64,000 nt of DNA, from contig CANEAY010000007.1 in assembly GCA_947425785.1 (NCBI GenBank), positions 1-64,000 on the forward strand. Direction: 5' to 3'. The stretch comes from an uncultured Pseudoflavonifractor sp. GTDB taxonomy: Bacteria; Bacillota; Clostridia; Oscillospirales; Oscillospiraceae. Position 1 is the first letter of the stretch; each line of letters starts with the position of its first letter. This document shows, in pieces, positions 59,421-64,000 of the stretch. The translations under genes and the position numbers were made by a program. The notes beneath the pieces were generated by a model. It made no database searches and was not told the DNA's origin. It saw only the letters and a program-made list of their open reading frames with translations.

Positions 59421-60341
59421 TCAGAGCAGATATACACAGGCCAGACACCATAGCGGGATGGTGAGAAGGGACAGCAGGGTGGTAAAGATGACCAAGCGGC
59501 TGGCGAAGGGCGCGTCGGAGCCGTATTTGGCCCCCAGCATCACCGACAGGGTGCCCGCGGGCATCCCGGTGAGGAGGACGGCGGTGCCGGTGAGGATCAC
59601 GTCCATGCCCAGCAGCTTGCACAGAAGGAACATCCCGCCGGGCATGAGGAAGAGCCGCAGCACGCTGTAGGTGGCGATGTCCCTGTCGATGAGCTTCCCT
59701 CTGGGGGCGCCGGCCAGCACCATGCCGATGAGCATCATGGACAGGGGGGTGGAGCAGCCGCCGATGGAGGTGAGGACTTTGCACACCAGCTCCGGGGGCC
59801 GCAGCTCCAACAGCATGATGGCTACCCCCAGCAGGGTGGTGAAGATACAGGGGTGGGTCAGCGTCCGGCGCAGGAAGTTCTTGGAGCCGTCGGCAGTGAA
59901 GTAGGAGATGCCCACGGAGAAGTTGTTGATGCGCTGGAAGATGAGGAAGATGGAGGCGTAGATGAGCCCCTGGTTGCCGAAGATACTGCCCACCAGGGGG
60001 AAGCCCAGGAAGCCGGAGTTGGAGACAATGATGGCGTAGCGCAGGATCGTCCGCCGCTTGGGGTCGGCCTTGGGGTAGAGGAACCGGCTGAGGACAATAG
60101 TGGCGACCTGAAGGGCCACCGAAGCGATGATGACATTGACAAAACCCCCGGCGGAAAAGGCGCCGATGTTCTTGATGAAGCAGTCCAGAATATAGCAGGG
60201 GAAAATAAGGTAGAGGATGAAGTCGGTGAGCTCCCCCCGGCCCTTCTCTGTGATGATGCCCTTTTTGATGGTGATGATGCCCAGGAGGATCATGATGAAC
60301 ATCATGCCCTCCAGCTCCAAAAGGTTCTGAATGTAAGTCAT
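59421..60341 (-). CDS. AEC family transporter
   Basis: 306-aa auxin-efflux-carrier/malonate-type permease with about ten hydrophobic segments (for example EGMMFIMILLGIITIKKGII, VALQVATIVLSRFLY and LLTGMPAGTLSVMLGAKYG). The internal YIQ-type short N-terminus is typical. Such proteins move organic acids or similar anions. Its ATG overlaps the MFS stop (ATGA), so the two transporters are coupled and presumably handle related substrates. Confidence 0.9.
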   Translation of the reverse strand: MTYIQNLLELEGMMFIMILLGIITIKKGIITEKGRGELTDFILYLIFPCYILDCFIKNIGAFSAGGFVNVIIASVALQVATIVLSRFLYPKADPKRRTILRYAIIVSNSGFLGFPLVGSIFGNQGLIYASIFLIFQRINNFSVGISYFTADGSKNFLRRTLTHPCIFTTLLGVAIMLLELRPPELVCKVLTSIGGCSTPLSMMLIGMVLAGAPRGKLIDRDIATYSVLRLFLMPGGMFLLCKLLGMDVILTGTAVLLTGMPAGTLSVMLGAKYGSDAPFASRLVIFTTLLSLLTIPLWCLACVYLL

Positions 60342-61573
60342 GACGGCGTCACCTCTCTTTTCTTGCCCAGGAGGAAGGCGGCCGCCCCTCCGGCGATGAC
60401 CAGCAGGGCGGAAAAGCCCAGGGGAAGGCCGTAATCGTTGAGGTAGGCGGCGGCCTGGCCCACCATCACCGGCCCTCCTGCCGCCAGCAGGTAGTTGATG
60501 AGGCTCAGCTTGCCGTTGACCACGGCGAACCGCTTCTGCCCAAAGGTGCGGGACACGGTGAGGGGCAGGGCCACCGTCACAAAGCCCACCCCCAGCCCGA
60601 AGGCGGCGGCCCCCGCCCGGACGGGGAGGGAGGTGTCAAAAAGGCAGATGAGTCCCCCGCCCACCCCCACCAGAATGTTGCCGAAGCCCAGGGTCACATG
60701 GGCGGGCACCCGCTTTTCCGGGATGACCCCCATGAGCAGCCGCCCCCCAAGGCTGAACAGGGAGATGAGGGCGATGCAGTTGGCGCCGTAGGCGCTGGAA
60801 AAGCCCTTGTGCCGCAGGTAGATGACCAGATAGGCCATGATGGAGTAATAAATGTAGGTGCGGCTGGCGTAGTTGAAGAGGATGAGGCCGAAGGCCCGGC
60901 GGTCGATGGGGCCCTCCGGGGCAGCAGCCCCCGCGTCCTTGGGGCCGCTCTCTGCGGGGGGGAGCCCGTCGGGGTACTGGCCCAGCTCCTCCGGCCGGTC
61001 TACGATGAGTACCAGGGAGACCACCAGGGAGAGGGCGGCCATGGCGGCCACATACCGCCAGCCCCAAGTCCAGTCCCCGGCGGCCAGGAGCCGCTCTACA
61101 AGCTGGGGGGCCACGAAGCCGCCCACCGACCCGGCGGTGAGGACGATGGCCATGGCGAAGGACTTCTTTTTGTCAAACCAGTCGTTGATGGCGCTCTGCA
61201 CCGGGACAAGCCCGGCAAAGCCCATGCCCGCGCCCACCACCAGCCCGTAGAGGAGCAGGAAGGAGAGGGCGCTCTGGGGCAAAAAGGCCAGGGCCAGGCT
61301 GGAGAAGACCACCATGGCGCTGCCCATGAGGAAGGTCAGCTTCACGCCCCGTTTGGAGATGAGCCGCCCCACCACCGGCCCCACCAGGCCGGAGACCAGG
61401 GTGCACATTGTCCCCGCGACGCCGATGTACTGCTCGGGGAAGCCCATGGCCTGCTGCATATTGGCGTTGATGACCGAGGCGCCGTAGAGCACCGTGCCGA
61501 ACACGCAGAAGTAGAGGCACCACACCGCCGCCAGCATCACATATCCGTAAAAGAAGGGAAACCGTCGCTTCAT
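60338..61573 (-). CDS. MFS transporter, oxalate:formate antiporter (OFA)-like
   Basis: 411-aa major facilitator with 12 hydrophobic segments. FFYGYVMLAAVWCLYFCVFGTVLYGASVINANMQQAMGF at TM1 and the A-motif-like GPVVGRLISKRGVKLT after TM2 are typical of the OFA branch (organic-anion carriers). The ATG at 61573 (MKRRFPFFYGYV) is chosen as the natural membrane-protein start; an upstream frame would run through the promoter. First gene of the minus-strand operon, behind a sigma-54 promoter at 61621-61636. Confidence 0.9.
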   Translation of the reverse strand: MKRRFPFFYGYVMLAAVWCLYFCVFGTVLYGASVINANMQQAMGFPEQYIGVAGTMCTLVSGLVGPVVGRLISKRGVKLTFLMGSAMVVFSSLALAFLPQSALSFLLLYGLVVGAGMGFAGLVPVQSAINDWFDKKKSFAMAIVLTAGSVGGFVAPQLVERLLAAGDWTWGWRYVAAMAALSLVVSLVLIVDRPEELGQYPDGLPPAESGPKDAGAAAPEGPIDRRAFGLILFNYASRTYIYYSIMAYLVIYLRHKGFSSAYGANCIALISLFSLGGRLLMGVIPEKRVPAHVTLGFGNILVGVGGGLICLFDTSLPVRAGAAAFGLGVGFVTVALPLTVSRTFGQKRFAVVNGKLSLINYLLAAGGPVMVGQAAAYLNDYGLPLGFSALLVIAGGAAAFLLGKKREVTPS

Positions 61574-61620
61574 GACCTGCACCTGTGCTTTCTGAAACAA
61601 GATAGGTATTTCATTAAAAT

Positions 61621-61636
61621 AGCAAACGGTGTGCCA
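61621..61636 (-). promoter_or_regulatory. Sigma-54 (-24/-12) promoter of the MFS-AEC-ligase operon
   Basis: Minus strand TGGCACACCGTTTGCT: GG at -24 and GC at -12 with correct spacing; one mismatch to the TGGCACG-N4-TTGCW consensus. Confidence 0.78.
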
Positions 61637-61694
61637 ACTTGTGGATGAGAAAAGGGGCGGAAACAGGGGGGCGCGGCGGGAGAGAGATGTGCAA

Positions 61695-61714
61695 TTTGTG
61701 CAATTTTGCACAAA
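61695..61714. promoter_or_regulatory. Palindromic upstream activator site between two divergent sigma-54 promoters
   Basis: Perfect dyad TTTGTGCAA-TT-TTGCACAAA, 58 bp from the minus-strand promoter and 60 bp from the plus-strand one. Extra half sites (GTGCAA near 61690; TGCACAAA near 61726) flank it. The same 20 bp recur at 62666-62685. Confidence 0.75.
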
Positions 61715-61774
61715 AAGCGGTGAGATGCACAAATGTAAGGATCGAAATACCGGGGAAAGGCCCCGGGGGAGAGC

Positions 61775-61790
61775 TGGCACGGAGCTTGCT
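61775..61790 (+). promoter_or_regulatory. Sigma-54 (-24/-12) promoter of the activase gene
   Basis: TGGCACGGAGCTTGCT, a full match to TGGCACG-N4-TTGCT, 43 bp before the activase ATG. Confidence 0.85.
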
Positions 61791-61833
61791 TTATAAAGTG
61801 GCAGAGCAAACACGTGGAAAGGGGAAGATCCAA

Positions 61834-62607
61834 ATGATGACCATGGGAGTGGACGTGGGCTCCACGTCCTCCAAGACAGTGATCCTGCGGGACGGAAAGG
61901 AGATCCTGGCCAAGGCGGTGGTGTCCATGGGCACCGGCACCGCCGGGCCGGAGCAGGCCCTGAACCAGGCCCTGTCCCAGGCGGGGCTGGAGCGGAAGGA
62001 CATCGGCTGCCTGGTGGCCACCGGCTACGGGCGGCTCACCTTCCCCGGGGCAGACCACCAGGTCAGCGAGGTGACCTGCCACGGCCGGGGGATATCCTTC
62101 CTGCTGCCGGAGGTGCGCACCGTCATCGACATCGGCGGCCAGGACGCCAAGGCCCTGCAGATCAATGAGAAGGGCAGGCTGATGAACTTCGTGATGAACG
62201 ACAAGTGCGCCGCGGGCACCGGCCGGTTCCTGGACGTGATGGCCAAGGTGCTGGGCGTTCCGGTGGAGGGCCTGGGGGATCTGTCGGCCCAGGCGGAGCA
62301 GCCGGTGAGCATCAGCAACGTGTGCACCGTCTTTGCCGAGTCGGAGGTCATCTCCCACCTGGCGGCGGGGGCCAAGCTCAGCGACATCGCCGCTGGCATC
62401 CACATCTCGGTGGCCCGCCGGGTGGCCGCCCTGGCCATGCGGGTGGGGGTAGAGGGCCAGGTGGCCATGAGCGGCGGCGTGGCCCTGAACCAGGGGGTCG
62501 TCCGGGCCATGGAGGCGGAGCTGAAGCGGCCCATCCAAGTCCACCCCGACGCCCAGCTGGCGGGGGCCCTGGGGGCGGCCCTGCTGGCCGCGGAGCGGGC
62601 CGGATAA
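61834..62607 (+). CDS. 2-hydroxyacyl-CoA dehydratase activase (HgdC/BcrA-D family)
   Basis: 257-aa ASKHA-fold ATPase that injects an electron into a 2-hydroxyacyl-CoA dehydratase or benzoyl-CoA-type reductase at the cost of ATP. DVGSTSSKTVIL (phosphate 1), VIDIGGQDAK (phosphate 2) and the two Cys that hold the inter-subunit [4Fe-4S] cluster, Cys125 (NDKCAAGTGRF) and Cys164 (ISNVCTVFAESEVIS), match HgdC spacing. Homodimer, strictly anaerobic enzyme. Starts at 61834 or the adjacent ATG at 61837 after AAAGGGG. The dehydratase subunits are not in the window and may lie downstream. Confidence 0.94.
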   Translation: MMTMGVDVGSTSSKTVILRDGKEILAKAVVSMGTGTAGPEQALNQALSQAGLERKDIGCLVATGYGRLTFPGADHQVSEVTCHGRGISFLLPEVRTVIDIGGQDAKALQINEKGRLMNFVMNDKCAAGTGRFLDVMAKVLGVPVEGLGDLSAQAEQPVSISNVCTVFAESEVISHLAAGAKLSDIAAGIHISVARRVAALAMRVGVEGQVAMSGGVALNQGVVRAMEAELKRPIQVHPDAQLAGALGAALLAAERAG

Positions 62608-62665
62608 GGCGGAGCCCTCCCGCCCAGGTGCAATGTGCACAGGGGATGGGAAGGGGTGCAGAAAC

Positions 62666-62685
62666 TTTGTGCAATTTTGCACAAA
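62666..62685. promoter_or_regulatory. Second copy of the palindromic activator site
   Basis: Identical 20 bp to 61695-61714, 84 bp upstream of the next sigma-54 promoter. Another related word (GTGCAATGTGCAC) lies near 62628-62640. Confidence 0.75.
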
Positions 62686-62769
62686 GCGGCGGCGGCCCCA
62701 CATCCCCCGGAGAGAAAAAACCGGCTCTGCCGGCAGAAAAAAAGGCCGCCGGGGCGGCTGGCTCAAAAT

Positions 62770-62785
62770 TGGCACGGGAGTTGCT
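62770..62785 (+). promoter_or_regulatory. Sigma-54 (-24/-12) promoter of the acyl-CoA dehydrogenase gene
   Basis: TGGCACGGGAGTTGCT, a full consensus match, 53 bp before the ATG. Confidence 0.85.
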
Positions 62786-62838
62786 AATTATATGGGCAAA
62801 CAGAACTTAGGTTCGCAATACAAGGAGGAAACAGAACA

Positions 62839-63984
<1,146 letters not shown>

Positions 63985-63993
63985 GAGGGGAGG

Positions 63994-64000
63994 ATGGCAT
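63994..64000 (+). CDS. Start of a further gene, cut by the window edge
   Basis: ATG GCA begins at 63994, 9 bp after the dehydrogenase stop, behind AGAGGGGAGG. Only two codons are visible, so nothing can be said of the product; an Etf or dehydratase subunit would fit the context. Confidence 0.3.

Overview
The window looks like a chromosome segment of a GC-rich, anaerobic, Gram-positive Clostridia member of the Oscillospiraceae type (Flavonifractor / Pseudoflavonifractor / Lawsonibacter-like). This is inferred from the WalRK-YycHI module, many S-layer-homology (SLH) proteins, a PBSX-type phage operon, Firmicutes-style ribosome binding sites, a 2-hydroxyacyl-CoA dehydratase activase and sigma-54 promoters. 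No 16S gene is present, so the species is not fixed.

Layout. 0-2.7 kb: tmRNA (3' end cut by the window edge), a cyclophilin, a membrane protein, smpB and a small orphan gene, all on the minus strand. 2.8-9.8 kb: a plus-strand operon of NUDIX hydrolase, WalR-like regulator, an unknown propeller-like protein, WalK-like kinase, YycH and YycI. 9.8-28.4 kb: a surface-layer island. Three large paralogous SLH proteins (1010-1077 aa) each converge on a 128-133 aa protein that resembles a phage tail-fibre tip, with near-identical terminators between them. A fourth SLH protein is the last gene of a MacAB-like export operon. Two of the big SLH genes have the same 235-bp upstream sequence, and the two back-to-back small genes sit inside a ~115-bp inverted repeat. 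28.4-35 kb: housekeeping genes (phosphoglucomutase, ECF sigma plus anti-sigma with a perfect cre box, rlmH, a WalJ-like hydrolase, murA).

35.3-48.1 kb: one plus-strand operon for a PBSX-like contractile-tailed particle. It runs from terminase, portal, protease, decoration and capsid through connectors, sheath, tube, frameshifted chaperone, LysM hub, hub, spike and wedge to baseplate J and a tail-end protein. It has no integrase, repressor, lysis genes, tail fibre or normal tape measure. The tape-measure slot holds a 203-aa ORF whose centre is three back-to-back perfect or near-perfect palindromes. 48.1-56.3 kb: an ankyrin protein, a small SLH protein, a D-2-hydroxyacid dehydrogenase, pyruvate carboxylase and recG.

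56.4-64 kb: a catabolic cluster. A sigma-54 activator gene (interrupted by an in-frame TGA) precedes an acyl-CoA synthetase / AEC transporter / MFS transporter operon (minus strand), a dehydratase activase and an acyl-CoA dehydrogenase (plus strand). Three strong -24/-12 promoters and two copies of the same 20-bp palindrome tie the cluster into one regulon.

Most notable candidates: (1) the repeated convergent cassettes of SLH surface protein and fibre-like protein, possibly supplying or matching the receptor-binding function missing from the phage-like particle; (2) the particle operon itself, apparently without tape measure, fibres or lysis; (3) the symmetric sigma-54 divergon.
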